Assembly: GCA_027627225.1 (NCBI GenBank)
Contig: CM051034.1
Span: 45,257,048-45,321,047, forward strand
Direction: 5' to 3'
DNA length: 64,000 nucleotides
Source: Congeria kusceri
Taxonomy: Eukaryota > Mollusca > Bivalvia > Myida > Dreissenidae
In this document: positions 50,972 through 61,990 of the stretch, in pieces
Numbering within the stretch: position 1 is the first letter of the stretch
Layout: each line of letters opens with the position of its first letter
Position numbers and translations under genes: made by a program
The notes under the pieces: model-generated
Told to the model about the DNA's origin: nothing
The model's database searches: none
What the model saw: only the letters and a program-made list of their open reading frames with translations

Positions 50972-52092
50972 TTTGAAGTTATCTATCCATATTACTAAAT
51001 TCCAGAACGATTGTAGATTATAGTCTTCAACGACACAACAAACACAGATTAAAACATAGCTGAAATATCAAGTTTGTTTGGTCGTGATTAATAAAGCTAG
51101 AGTTACTGCATGAAGGCGATAATAGCAAGTTACACAAGAAAGAAATAATGTGTTACACATTTCTAAGCCCCATCTGCTAGGTAAAACACGACAAGACAGA
51201 CACCTGTCATTTATTATATACTATGAGAATTTTAGACTGACATTTAGCTACCTGATATTCTTTACGTTCTTTTATGTTAGAAATATTAGAAATATTTCAG
51301 GGACAGTGGCACAGTTTGGGGTTTGAAAAATATTTCTCTTAAAATGAAATTTTAAAACATAAATTTGAAGAATCTATCAAAACCTTTTGTCTGTTGTGCT
51401 GTTTGCAAACCATAATTAGTTTAATATTTATGATGACAGTTTGTGTAAAAATTACTAGGGTATGTCTACCAGGTAGCAATTTTTTCTTGAAAAAATAACG
51501 TATATTCGTCAAACTTTGCACAAGAAACGTGCTTTCCAAACCTTGAAATAATAACAATAAATGTATCATAGAACAGGAAAAGTCAGTTTTAGAAAAAAAA
51601 TTATCACATGCATAATCTGCGAAACTATCCCATTAAACCACTAAAACTAATTTTCGAATTATTGGCAGACGTAATCACCATCATCAGATTGTGTTTCGCG
51701 TGCAAGAACCATGCCATAGGTTCTTGCTTCAGTTAGGGGTTCTACTATAACTTTGCACAAAGTGATCAAGACTTCAAATAACTTGGAAAAATGTTAGAAG
51801 CATTGTCATGATGTGTGTCCGAATAATTATAGTATCGCAAATTAAGAAATTAACAAATCAGTTGGAAAAACATGATCACCAACACGCGATGGTATGTCGC
51901 GTACATGGAACCAGGCTTGTCACTTGAAGGTCAAGGTCGCACTTAAAACTCAGTGTTAAGAATGAATACATGTATGTGTGACCGGACCATATTGTGTACA
52001 GTCATGCCAAGATAGATTGATCGCCGTCAGAAAAGGATTTGATGCACACAATAACCAGGTCCAAGGTCAAGATCATACTTGACAAGATGGAT
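50972..52092. other. Non-coding stretch with a short AGGTCAAGGTC repeat
   Basis: No further exon was recognised upstream of the TRIM-like exon. At 51,890-52,085 two diverged units carry GTCAAGGTCxxACTT and resemble the tandem family at 25,230-25,880. Confidence 0.4.
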
Positions 52093-53431
52093 AAACAGGC
52101 TCTGGGTCGCTCACATAAGTTTAATGAATCGAAATGGCCTGTACAAATTTAAAAGCGTGTTATTAAATGTTTTAAGTAAACTTGCTTATGATGGACCACT
52201 GACAGCAATGTCTTTAGCGAAATATCAATTTGAGGGATTCGGTAGATAGTCACCCAAGGAAAATTTATATGAACTTACGGAATTTCGAAATCCAGTAAGT
52301 GGTTTCTTTCAAGAAGTTTCCAATAAAGCCGCTTGTCTGCCATGTTTTATAACGAATCAAAATTATTTGAGGCAACTAGGTAAAGGGTCACCCAAAGACC
52401 ATTTCTGTGAAATTACTTTGAAATTAAGTAATCCAGCAAGTGGTTATAGACAAGAGTTTGAAACTACCATGCCCCAAGACGTCCATGTTTTATAATGAAT
52501 CAAAATAATTAGAAGAAATTCGGTAGATGGACAACCGATGAATATTTATGTGAAATTAGTTTGAAATCCAAACAGTGGGTTCGGGCGAGAAGATTGTCAA
52601 AGTTGCCTTTACAGCCATATCTTTTTCAAAACTGTCTATATAAACATATAAAGAAAGCTGCCCCGCATGGTGGCGACACAATCAAAATGATTTGACGGAA
52701 TTTGGTAGAGGATCAGTAAAGGAAGATTACTGGTAAATTATTTCTAAATCAAGCTATTAGTTTCCGACAAGATGATGCTTAACGTTTAATGCACCTCCAC
52801 CCGGAAAGCCGCGTTTTTTAACAAATCCAAAAAAAATATTGGTAGAAAGTCACCCAAGAAATATTTTGCAATCCAGTCTGCAGTTTCTGACAAGAAATGT
52901 TTTAAAGCTTTCCATAAAGCCACATAAAAAAACTGCCACGCACCCTGGAGGCCATGTTTTTAAACCAATCAAAAAATGTGTAAAATTTGGTAGATGGGCC
53001 TCCAAGGAACATTCTTGTGAAATTGTTTCTAAATCTAGCCAGTAGTTTTGGACAAGAATATCTTTAAAAGGTTTTAATATAACCATATAAGAAAAAACTG
53101 CCCCGCCCCCTGGTGGCCATGTTATTTAACGAATTAACATGATTTGAATAAATTTGGTAGAGGGTTACGCAAAGAACATTTAGATAAAATTTGTTTCAAA
53201 ATCCAGCCAGCAATTTCGGACAAGAGGGTTTTTAATAAAGACATTCAAAGCTTTTCAAAGCTTTTAATATAGCCATATAAGGAAAACTGTCTCGTACCCT
53301 GGCGGCCATGTTTTTAACGAATCAAAATAGTTTGAAGAAATTTAGTAAAAGGTCACCCAAGGAAGATATCTTTGAAATTATTTTGAAATCCAGCCCGCGG
53401 TTTTATACAAGAATATTTTTTTAAGTTTTCC

Positions 53432-55017
53432 AGTTTTTAGCTGTACTATTCGAACAATATGTCAAGAATATATGAGCTTTTCTACTACCCCCGGTGTCGT
53501 CGTCGGCGTCGGCGTCCGAGTCTGAATTTGATTAAAGTTTGTATTCAAAAGTCTTCTTACTTCAAAACAACATAAGTTATTCATTTGAAACTTGGAGTAT
53601 ACCTTTGTCATCAACTCCAGTATCAGGGGCAACATTTACTCTGTTTTCTATTTTGACAGAATTATTCACCTTTTTTCACATAGATTATCTGGTTAAAGTT
53701 TATATTCAACAGTTTTGTAAATTCAGAACTACATAAGTTATTCTCTTGAAAATAAGTTCATACTTTTGTCATCAACTCCAATGTCAGTTTAAACATTTCC
53801 TATAACTCTGTTTTGTAATTTGACAGAATTATGCCCCTTTTTCACACAGATTCTCTGGTTAAAGTTTATATTCAACAGTTTTGTAACTTCAGAACTGCAT
53901 GAGTTATTCGCTTGAAAATTCAATATACCTTTTTCATCAACTCCAATATCAGGGGCAACATTATCCATAACTCTGTTTTGTATTTTGACAGAGTAATGCC
54001 CTTTTTTCATAAAAAAATTCTGGTTAAAGTTTATATTCAACAGTTTTGTAACTTCAGAACTACATAAGTTATTCGTTTGAAAATTCAATATACATTTGTC
54101 ATCAACTTCAATATCAGGGGCAAAATTACCTATAACTCTGTTTGTATTTTGACAGAGTTATGCCTCTTTTTCACATAGATTTTCTGGTTTAAATTTATAT
54201 TCAACAGTTTTGTAGCTTCAGAACTACATAAGTTATTCCCTTAAAAAATTTAAATACCTTTGTCATCAACTCCAATATCAGGGGCAACATTCCCTATAAC
54301 TCTATTTTGTATTTTGACATAATTGTGCCCTTTTTCATATAGAACTTCTAGTTTAAGTTTATATTCAACAGTTTTGTAACTTCAGAACTACATAACTTAT
54401 TCCCTTAAACATTCAATATGCCTTTGCCATCAACTCCAATATCAGGGACAACATTCCCTATAACTCTGTTTTGTATTTTGACGAATTATGCCCCTTTTTA
54501 CACATATTTTCTGGTAAAAGTTTATATTTAAAGGTTTTGTTACTGCATAATTACATAAGTTGTTCACTTACAACTTGAAATGTACCTTTGTCATCAACTC
54601 CAGTGCAGGGGCATCATTCCCTATAACTCTGTTTTGTATTTTTTCAGAGTTATGCCCCTTTTTCACATAGATTTTCTGGTTAAATTTTATATTCAAAACT
54701 TGTGTAACTTCAGAACTACATTATTTCACTTTAAAATAGGAACATAACTTTGCATCAACTCCAGTATAAGGACCAACCTCTCTATAATTGTGTTTTGCAT
54801 TTTGACAGAGTTATGCCCCTTTTTCACATAGATTTTATTGTTAAAGTTTATATTTAAAACTTTTATAACTACATACGTTATTAACTACATAAGGTTGAAA
54901 AAATTTGGAATAATTTGGTGATGTTATAGTTATAACTTAGTTTTGTATTTCATCAAATTTATGCCCCTTGCTCTTCCAAATATATGTACCAACTGAAATC
55001 CTCTGACAGCTCTTGTT
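53432..55017 (-). mobile_element. Array-bearing element, family B, copy 2 (nested in family A)
   Basis: On plus it starts AGTTTTTAGCTGTACTATTC, has GTGTCGTCGTCGGCGTCGGC at about 53,493-53,512, and ends CCTCTGACAGCTCTTGTT. All are reverse complements of copy 1 at 31,834-32,451. Between them are about nine units of about 165 bp with TTAAAGTTTATATTCAACAG, TTTTGTAACTTCAGAACTAC, TTTGTCATCAACTCCAATAT, CAGGGGCAACATTCCCTATA and ACTCTGTTTTGTATTTTGAC. Copy 1 has only two to three units, so unit number varies between copies. No ORF for a transposase. Confidence 0.7.
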
Positions 55018-55236
55018 TAAGCTTTTTGTTGCCATGGCAACCATAGTTTTTCATATATTGAAATGAATTATAGAAATTTGTTAAAGAACCGCCCCTGGAA
55101 CATTCCTGTAAAGTTTGATTAAAATGTGTTGAGCGGTATCAGAGAATAAGTTATTTAAGTAAAATTGTTTACGACGACGACGACCGACGACGACGACAAC
55201 GACGACGGGCGACGATGGACGGTGACTGACCAGAAT

Positions 55237-55264
55237 AGCTCACCACTTTGTACTCAGGTGAGCT
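55237..55264. repeat. Terminal hairpin of family A
   Basis: AGCTCACC at 55,237-55,244 pairs with GGTGAGCT at 55,257-55,264 around a 12-nt loop and is followed by AA, so the end reads CTAA. A hairpin followed by CTRR resembles a Helitron 3' end, but here the hairpin overlaps the CTAA, so the assignment is tentative. Confidence 0.5.
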
Positions 55265-55979
55265 AACACGACAAATATAAGAAAACTCTTTCATGTTTGA
55301 AACATAGTTGCATCCCATATCTCTGCGTTTCTGAAATAACTTTAAAACATAACAATTAAAACTTTTATTTTTGTTGATACTTTAAAAAGACTTGTTCACA
55401 GACTTTACGTATTTTGAAAAAATGTCATAAAATGACTTAACAGCAAAATCATGTTATTTTCAAAATGTTTCTGAATCAGGAGTGTTATATCGCTATTTTA
55501 CATCAAGACTATTCTTTAATGTTTTGAATTTGTGACATAACATTTTTTAACTGTTAATTTGCCAATCAGTGAGTAGGCACCTTTAAAGTATGATTGAAGA
55601 CAGAAAAAGGAAATAAATCACCACATCCTGACAATTGCTGAACAAAAATCATTTTAATATGAGATAACATTCCTGTTCAATATATATCGCTGTAAATCTA
55701 CTATATAAGTTTAATTTACAACCTAGAATCAAAATTGAACGCAGGTAAAAATTACATTTAAGACAATCTGAATAGTTTTGCTGTTTCTGCCTAACTTCAG
55801 CTTCCTAAAAATACAACTCTTAAATTGTTCGTTCTTAATAAGTCATTGGAGGGTAAGATGTTAAAAAAAGCTGATATAACAGGAAAAAGAAACACATTAT
55901 TCAACTTTCGATTTCGCAATACGCAGTTCATGCATATACTTCAAGTAATTTAAGGCAAGTACTATTCGGTTGCAGGGGT

Positions 55980-56230
55980 ATTTTTAGGGCCAATTTGGGG
56001 CCGAAATTCGGCCCCATTTTCCTGCTAAAAAAGTAGATATTTTTCCCCTATATTTGCCTTAAAATCCTCCTTAGAATGTAAGCTTTATTTTGAAAAAGAA
56101 ATGACCAATAACTAAGATAGAGGCATTTTAGTAAACACTCCCGGCAAGTTTTCATCAAACCATGTAAGTGGATAATCTAAGTTATCATTTGTAGTAAAGC
56201 AACTGATTAATGTTTAATTACAAAGTAGAA
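55980..56230 (-). repeat. Dispersed repeat with GGGGCCGAAATTCGGCCCC palindrome, copy 2
   Basis: Reverse complement of the 9,331-9,590 repeat: palindrome at about 55,997-56,015, then TATTTTTCCCCTATATTTG, AGCTTTATTTTGAAAAAG and CAACTGATTAATGTTTAAT. The DNA from 55,268 to 55,979 is non-coding with nothing recognised. Confidence 0.6.
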
Positions 56231-57440
56231 GGACCCCGCCTGAAATCTGAAGGACCCCGCCACCTTTCCCGTTAAGGTGAAAAAAACACTGGGTTGCAAT
56301 AAATACCTTGGCTGTAAATTATCCTTCTAAACAAGCATGTACAAGATCAATTATTATTCTTTACAAAACGACACACACTTAAACCTTGATCCTCTTTCGT
56401 CCTATAATAGTGTTCGCTGTGTTAACGAATAGGCAATGGCAGGTAACCCAGATCACATATAGCCATTGTTTATCAATAAAAGTAGCTAAGGGTTTAACAT
56501 CTCCGCTACAGATATGTGTCAGTCTGGTACCCAGTGTACTATAACGAAATATCAGTTTCACGTGGGCTGATAATGAATAAATAAAGTCAAAACGGTCACG
56601 AGATAAACCGGTCTCTAGCCAAGTCAAATCTGCTACACAAATCCAAAACCGGTCACAAAACCGTTAAACCATTTGCAATACAATTAAGTGTTTTTGCATA
56701 GTTTGTCGTTCTTGAAGATTATTACACAAGCGTGTTTAATGTGACTTGTGACGTTACTTTGGCTGAAATGTTTAGGACTGTTTATGTGTAGTAAAATTTA
56801 ACATGTATGTGTCTTATTTGAAATCATTTTATCTATCTGCTTCTTTATCACATGTGATGGATACAGATACATTGATGTACTAGAAGTGCTCGATACCTAT
56901 GAAGAAATATATGTGATAATTGCAGAAGATGGTACCACATATGGTGGAGCCTTATTATGTACAAACATTGTTTTCAAAAAAAAAAAATTATATTTGTTTT
57001 TGCTTTAGTCATGCGCTTAAGTCATTAGCAATAGAATACTCAATGAGTGTATAGTGCATAATATTTAAATGTATTGCGCAAAAATATACAGATAGATAAT
57101 AATATATATCACTTGTATTTTATATTGATCTATAATTAAATCAACAAAAGTCGACACCTTAACTTGACATTTTGTGAAGTTAGTAACATTGTTATTCTGT
57201 TTGGCCAATATAAGCAACATGGTGTGTTTTCACTATTTATGCCTTATTGAACGAAGGCCTTAACGGGTATTAGTTGTAATCAACTACTTTTTTGGTTATG
57301 CCCATTGTCATATACCGCTTTTGCAGATTCAAACATTGGACTAATATATTTTATTTACCAAGTCCAAGTCCGAAATGTATTGCATAAACATTATACAATG
57401 TCAAAGCACAATAAATAATATTGACATGGAGAAGTACACA
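56231..57440. other. Non-coding stretch
   Basis: No gene or structured repeat recognised; CGGTCACxxxAxAAACCGGT words near 56,590-56,670 are short and isolated. Confidence 0.4.
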
Positions 57441-57444
57441 TTTA

Positions 57445-57750
57445 CCATATAAGAATTGCATTGATAAATTCAAACAGCATGGTGAAAATTTAACAAGTGA
57501 AAAATGTACAATAAAATAAATGTAAATTAATTTATCTATTTTTAGTTTCTCGCAAAAATATATAAATTTAGCGGTATTATATTACGTAGAACTATTGATA
57601 ACAAGTCAACTCATTACACAGATAAATTCAAAACAGCATGGTGGAAATGTTATTAGTGTAAAATGCACGATGAAATAAATGTATATTCAAGTATCCATTC
57701 TTAGTTTCTCGGCAGAGTAGATATATTTAGCGATATTATTAACGTAGAAC
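57445..57750. repeat. Tandem duplication at a LINE 3' end
   Basis: Two adjacent blocks (about 57,464-57,600 and 57,622-57,755) share GATAAATTCAAA, ACAGCATGGTG, AATAAATGTA, TCTTAGTTTCTCG, TAGCGxTATTAT and ACGTAGAACTA. The second includes the end of the LINE coding frame, so the duplicated unit contains the element 3' terminus. Confidence 0.6.
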
Positions 57751-58467
57751 TAGAGGTTGATTTTAGAAGCGACTCGAATTTCTTAAGCGTGGGCCCGTGA
57801 CAAAAATAAGGTTTGAAGTAGTTCATTCTAAGCTCCCTGTACATTGGGAAAACAAGTAAAAAATGGTATTCTGTTTCTGTTTGGTTCATTTTACAGGAGT
57901 GACAGATTCGTTTATTAACAGACATGTTTGCGTATCTGCCGGTTTCGATGGCTAATTTTTGTGATGACGTTCTAAATCTTGCTAGAGCGAATCTGTATTT
58001 CTTTTCATTATTGTTTTCAAATACGTCTCTAGTTTAAGTTTATTTTTAATAATAAAATATGTTCTTAGTTTTGAAGATGAATTGACGTCAAAATGCCAGG
58101 TTTGGTGAGAACTATCTATAATTCGTCTCTTGACAGTTTCTAAAGAAGTTACGTCGACATTTTCCGTATTCCATAGTTCGCCAAAACCATTCGTTTTAAG
58201 GCATTCCTTTATATTTGATACCCAGTTATTTTTGTCATGGTTTCTATTTCCACACGTATCCTCCTTAAGCATAGTATACACCTTTTTCATAATATGATTA
58301 TTATCAAAATCAATAATTTTTTGCCAATATTTTAACATATGAATTTTTCGACATACATGTAAAGGAACCCTACCGAGTTCTCCGTAGAGGGCAGCTAAAT
58401 TTCTCACCATCAATGTATACACATACGATATGTCGAGAATTGTGTAGGCGATGCATAAATCTATCAA
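57701..58467 (-). pseudogene. LINE C-terminal fragment with Cys/His motif
   Basis: Frame 58,467-57,982 contains LAALYGELGRVPLHVCRKIH, MLKYWQKIIDF and NNWVSNIKECLKTNGFGELW. Frame 57,925-57,701 contains RICHSCKMNQTETEYHFLL and MYRELRMNYFKPYF. The link between them (ARFRTSSQKLAIETGRYANM, about 57,970-57,915) is in the second frame, so one frameshift separates the parts. This order (ALYGELGR, W...V, FRTSS...IETGRY, C-x2-C...E-x-E-x-HFLL) is familiar from the C-terminus of non-LTR retrotransposon polyproteins. The last cysteine of the usual HFLLxCP motif is Phe here. The RT itself is absent, so this is a 5'-truncated copy. Confidence 0.65.
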
Positions 58468-58680
58468 GTCTAGACCTTTAATGGCATACTTAAAAAAAAA
58501 TCAAAAATCTGTGTCCCTTTAAAATTGATTCACACAGGTCATGTGACCAAAACTTGGCCTTCGTACTTTCACTTAGGGTATTTCTTGTTTCCTGCGAATT
58601 TAACTTATAACGGTACGGGTGGTTATAGCGTATATCACCGTAAGCATATAAAACTTGTTATGTATGCATATATTTACAGT

Positions 58681-59277
58681 AGGCCACACTCGAATTTAAG
58701 CTTCGAGTTGTGTACGAGTTCTGGCGAGTTATTACTCGTAATGTGGACAAGTTGGTCGCGGAATTGTTTTAAGACGAATTTTTTGTTTTTTCTATTCAAC
58801 GTTATAGTACGATATGCGTATGATGTCGTTTCGACAATTGAAGACTTGTCTTCGAGAATGTAACATTGTGGACCAGTTTGTAAGACTTGTGACGACATGT
58901 GCACGAGCAGATATTGTAAGCAAGTAGCCCAAACTTGCAGAAAACTCGTGCTATGTCGTAGAACGATAATTTACGGCGAACCGGTACGACAAGGGAAGGC
59001 AATTCTAAAGAATGTGTTCCAGTGATTCCTTCGACATGCCAACTACACGTGTACGAGAAAAAAGTCGCCGAGAAGCGGCGAGAATTTTAAACAGTTTAAA
59101 TTTCTCTCCGCTACTTAGCGAGTTCTGGAGAAATAAGAAGACATCACTGCGACATAGAACGGCATGTTTACAAAATCTACATGACATCAGGCGAGTTGTG
59201 GCGAGTTTCGGCGAATTGTGGCGAATTAAAACTCGCTAGAACTCGTAGCTCGAATTCGCCACTGTATGACAGGGCCT
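58681..59277. mobile_element. Terminal-inverted-repeat element E, copy 1
   Basis: The left end has AGGCCACACTCGAATTTAAG, then GAGTTCTGGCGAGTTATTAC. The right end on minus reads AGGCCCTGTCATACAGTGGC, then GAGCTACGAGTTCTAGCGAG. GCGAGTT and CTCGxAGAACTCG words fill both ends. The interior (about 58,760-59,180) has no convincing protein frame. It lies 26 bp from copy 2 in the same orientation. Confidence 0.65.
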
Positions 59278-59303
59278 TAACGCTCAAGAATGCTTTAAGC
59301 TTA

Positions 59304-59989
59304 AGACCCAGTCACACTGTGGCGAATTTGAGCTTCATGTTCTGTTCGAGTTCTGGAGAGTTATAAGTCGCCGTAAATTGGACGAGTTGGTCACGGAATT
59401 GTTTCAAGATGACATTTGTTCGAGTTCTCTTCAACCTTGACATGACATTGACACGACCAAAGTACGATAATCACATTTTTATCACGAGTTCAGTCGAGAT
59501 ATGCGTACAATATTTGTTCGACAATCGAAAACAATGTACGAGTGTGGACGAGTCTGTGCAACTTGTGAGGATATGAGCACGAGTTTCTGACGACATTTTA
59601 CAAGAAACAGAAGAGCAGATGTCGTAGGCAAGTCTCCGAAACTCGCAGCAAACTCGTGTTATGTCGTAGAACGATCATATATGGCAAAACGCTACGACAA
59701 GGGAAGACATGTCTACGGAATGTGTTCGAGTGTGTTTGAGAGTGCGCGAGATTCCTTCGACATGTCTTCGACACGTGTATAAAACGTCGCTGAGAAGCGG
59801 CGAAAATTTTAAACGGTTTAAAATTATCGCCGCTACTTGGCGAGTTCTGGCGACATAAGAACACATACGTAGACATCACTGCGACAAAGAACGACATGTG
59901 TTCAAGATCTACACGACACCACGCGAGTTGTGGCGAGTTACAACTCGCCAGAACTCGTAGCTCAAATTCGCCACAGTGTGACAGGGCCT
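59304..59989. mobile_element. Terminal-inverted-repeat element E, copy 2
   Basis: The left end reads AGACCCAGTCACACTGTGGC then GAATTTGAGCT. The right end on minus reads AGGCCCTGTCACACTGTGGC then GAATTTGAGCT, giving a terminal inverted repeat of about 31 bp with few mismatches. The pairing is extended more weakly by GAGTTCTGGxGAGTT words. Bases next to the ends (TTA on both sides) may be a target duplication, but this is weak. Interior phrases (GTTGGTCACGGAATTGTTT, AGAAGCGGCGAxAATTTTAAAC) are shared with copy 1. Open frames here are incidental. Confidence 0.7.
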
Positions 59990-59990
59990 T

Positions 59991-60383
59991 TACGAATGTG
60001 TAGGCGCGTTTGTATTTCCCAGCCTTGACACTGGACTTGGCAACAGCATTGGATTGATCATGTTTGGCCACTTAAATAAAGAACCTTCCTCGGCGTTGCA
60101 ATTAGCGTGTCGCTATTTATTGGCAAAGACTGAACGAGCATTAGTTAACACATATATTTTGGAACCAAATACGCAAAGGAGTCTGAATAAACATCTTTAC
60201 AACATTGCCAGGTTCCTTTCCCAGCTTCACAAGCAGGATAATAAAGCAAAATCACTATTTCAATCATTCGTTTATTTCCCCCAGCCTAGTAAAACGAACC
60301 ATATATACAATTCATATAATAACAACTTTAAACACATATTTATAATATTACAAAGTGTATTTTTCCTCATAAATCATACGTGA
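59991..60383 (+). other. Unassigned open frame next to element E
   Basis: One plus frame is open from the end of element E to the stop at 60,381 (TTG at 60,054 is the first annotatable start). It includes SSALQLACRYLLAKTERALV and LNKHLYNIARFLSQLHK, which look more protein-like than most frames here, then turns low-complexity after about 60,300. I do not recognise a family. It may be chance or an exon fragment. Confidence 0.15.
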
Positions 60384-60809
60384 TAATATAAAAAATAAAT
60401 ATAATTCGGCGTGTATGGATGTTAATTGAATGTCCTAGATAAATAGTTAAAACTGATGCATTTGTAGATTTTGTGGTTTACAAACGAGTAGTCTCATTTC
60501 TGAGTAGATCTATATGATGCACCCACTCTTTCATGACCAGTGTATTGGGAATGTTTTTTAATTAGCCGGTGTAATATTATGATTTATTCATCTAACTACT
60601 CGCGGGAAATTTTCACAGCATTTGATTGGATGTTGAGAAATGTCAAAATCTGAGTTGAACAGCTACGCCGAATAAATAGCATCAACAATGCACATATTGC
60701 ACAATCATAGTTGATATTTCAACCGACAGTATCTATATCGAATCAGAATTTTTCAACGTGACTCTTCACTCAAGGTATTAACACATTATACATATCAGTC
60801 CCACTATAG

Positions 60810-60896
60810 ATACTAAAGCATTGCTACAAAAAAAAGTAAAATATCTGCCTAAACTTTAGGCAGATGTTTGACTTTTCTGTTGCAATGCTTTAGTAT
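60810..60896. repeat. Near-perfect hairpin, 87 bp
   Basis: The left arm ATACTAAAGCATTGC ... ATATCTGCCTAAA (60,810-60,853) pairs with the right arm TTTAGGCAGATG ... GCAATGCTTTAGTAT (60,855-60,896). There are only a few mismatches and small bulges around AAAAAAAAGTAAA / GACTTTTCTG, and almost no loop (TGCCTAAA-C-TTTAGGCA). It is likely a foldback repeat; the loop is too short for a typical pre-miRNA. Confidence 0.8.
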
Positions 60897-61564
60897 TGTG
60901 CCAATATATAGCCACGTGTCTGACTGGTCTCTTACATAAAGAGTTCATGAATTGTGTAAACATATCTACAGAAGGACAAGCAGTATTACATAAAACGTTT
61001 TCAGGGACGTGCAGCATAAATAGTATCAGATTCAATAACATTAGCTGATCAAAGTATGCACACTTTATTTTTCTATTCAAAGCATGGTCTGGGATAATGT
61101 TGCAAACAGACTGCATTTTTTATTCACTTTAAGCATAGAACTTCAGCGATTGAAAAATTCACAACCAATTCTATATTTATATTTTATTCATTAACATCGT
61201 TAATATAAATAAGCAAAGCATTCTCATTTGTTTATAAATAGCGTTAGTATGATACACGAAAAACGGCAATGAAACATCTTTTAAACTAAAAAAATTGTTT
61301 CTAAATTTGCATTTACTTCCAAACATTCTTGAAATTGTGTTTTCATATATTAACAACTTGCTACTTTCGTTTTTATAATGCAGATATTGTGGCTTGCGCT
61401 GCGAGTTGTCGCATGGAACATTAGTTGAAATGTATCTTGTGTAACAACAGTCGGTTTGCAGGATAATGTGGATGTAAGGAAAATCAAACATTCCATTATA
61501 CATATGTATTTATAGTGATAGTTATGATGGTTGCTAAACATTTTCATAAAATTGATATTTACAG

Positions 61565-61761
61565 GTAACACATTTGTACGTAAAAGGGTCCCGTCACGTT
61601 ACGCTCTTAGTTCGGTGACGTCAGAAGACATTTTCCTGGACGTAACGTGCGGGGACGAGGGGACGTTTTACGTGACGTTCATTCCCAAACGCGCCGGCAT
61701 GCACACTGTTTCTGTGAAATGGCATAACCACCACGTGGAGAACAGCCCGTTTACAGTCAAG
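61565..61761 (+). CDS. Exon encoding a filamin-type immunoglobulin repeat
   Basis: The exon is flanked by TTTACAG at 61,558-61,564 and by AAG/GTAGTA at 61,762; it starts in phase 1 and ends in phase 0 (65 codons plus 2 nt). It encodes FLDVTCGDEGTFYVTFIPKR, AGMHTVSVKWHNHHVENSPF and TVK. The spacing of G-x-Y-x-V-x-F-x-P, G-x-H-x-V-x-V and SPFTVKV is that of the C-terminal half of a filamin/ABP280 repeat. Such repeats occur in filamins (actin cross-linking) and in TRIM45/TRIM2/TRIM71-type proteins; one exon cannot decide. The CpG-rich, balanced base composition contrasts with the AT-rich flanks and supports coding. The in-frame Met at 61,531 lies in the preceding intron and is not a start. It is on the opposite strand from the TRIM-like exon, so it belongs to a different gene. 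Confidence 0.75.
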
Positions 61762-61830
61762 GTAGTAACTTTACAGCGTTCGTGTTACAGAGTTGTTATA
61801 AGCTGTGAAGGCATGTATGCTTAGCATTAA

Positions 61831-61990
61831 TTTAGAAGAGGTCGTGAGTTCGATCCCTACTCGGGAAGCTTCGAATGATATTTCTCAAAAGACACCAATT
61901 ACTTGTTCTACCCAGGAACGGACTCGAAATGTTTCCATAAGCCTCTGAATTTCGCCACAAAGAGGCTTAACTAACTAAGTTTAAACTAAT
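61831..61990 (+). mobile_element. 5'-truncated tRNA-derived SINE fragment
   Basis: GTCGTGAGTTCGATCCCTAC (61,841-61,860) is a B-box/T-arm, followed by a non-tRNA body (AAAGACACCAATTACTTG, CTACCCAGGAACGGACTCG, AAGCCTCTGAATTTC). No A box precedes it. It sits in the intron after the filamin exon. The rest of the intron, to 63,436, shows no other element I can name. Confidence 0.55.

Larger units (their letters stand above)
52093..55267 (-). mobile_element. Array-bearing element, family A, copy 2 (interrupted)
   Basis: The plus-strand right end has a GACGACGAC-rich tract (55,165-55,215) and AGCTCACC ... GGTGAGCTAA. These are the reverse complement of the family A head at 7,964. The left end near 52,093 (GGGTCGCTCAC) fits a degenerate family A tail. 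About seven units of 170-180 bp fill 52,190-53,425 (AATCAAAATxxTTTGA, TTTGGTAGAxGGTCACCCAAG, GAACATTxxTGTGAAATT, AATCCAGCxxGxxGTTT, GGCCATGTTTTTTAACGAAT). The same unit resumes at 55,030-55,120 (AATTTGTTAAAGAACCGCCC, GGAACATTCCTGTAAAGTTT) after the inserted family B element. Confidence 0.6.

Noticed and set aside
59598..60071. 157-aa minus-strand frame near element E
   Set aside because: Most of it lies within the inverted-repeat element, and its start has no recognised domain.
60810..60896. microRNA precursor
   Set aside because: The stem is too long and perfect, and the loop of about one base is too short for a normal pre-miRNA.
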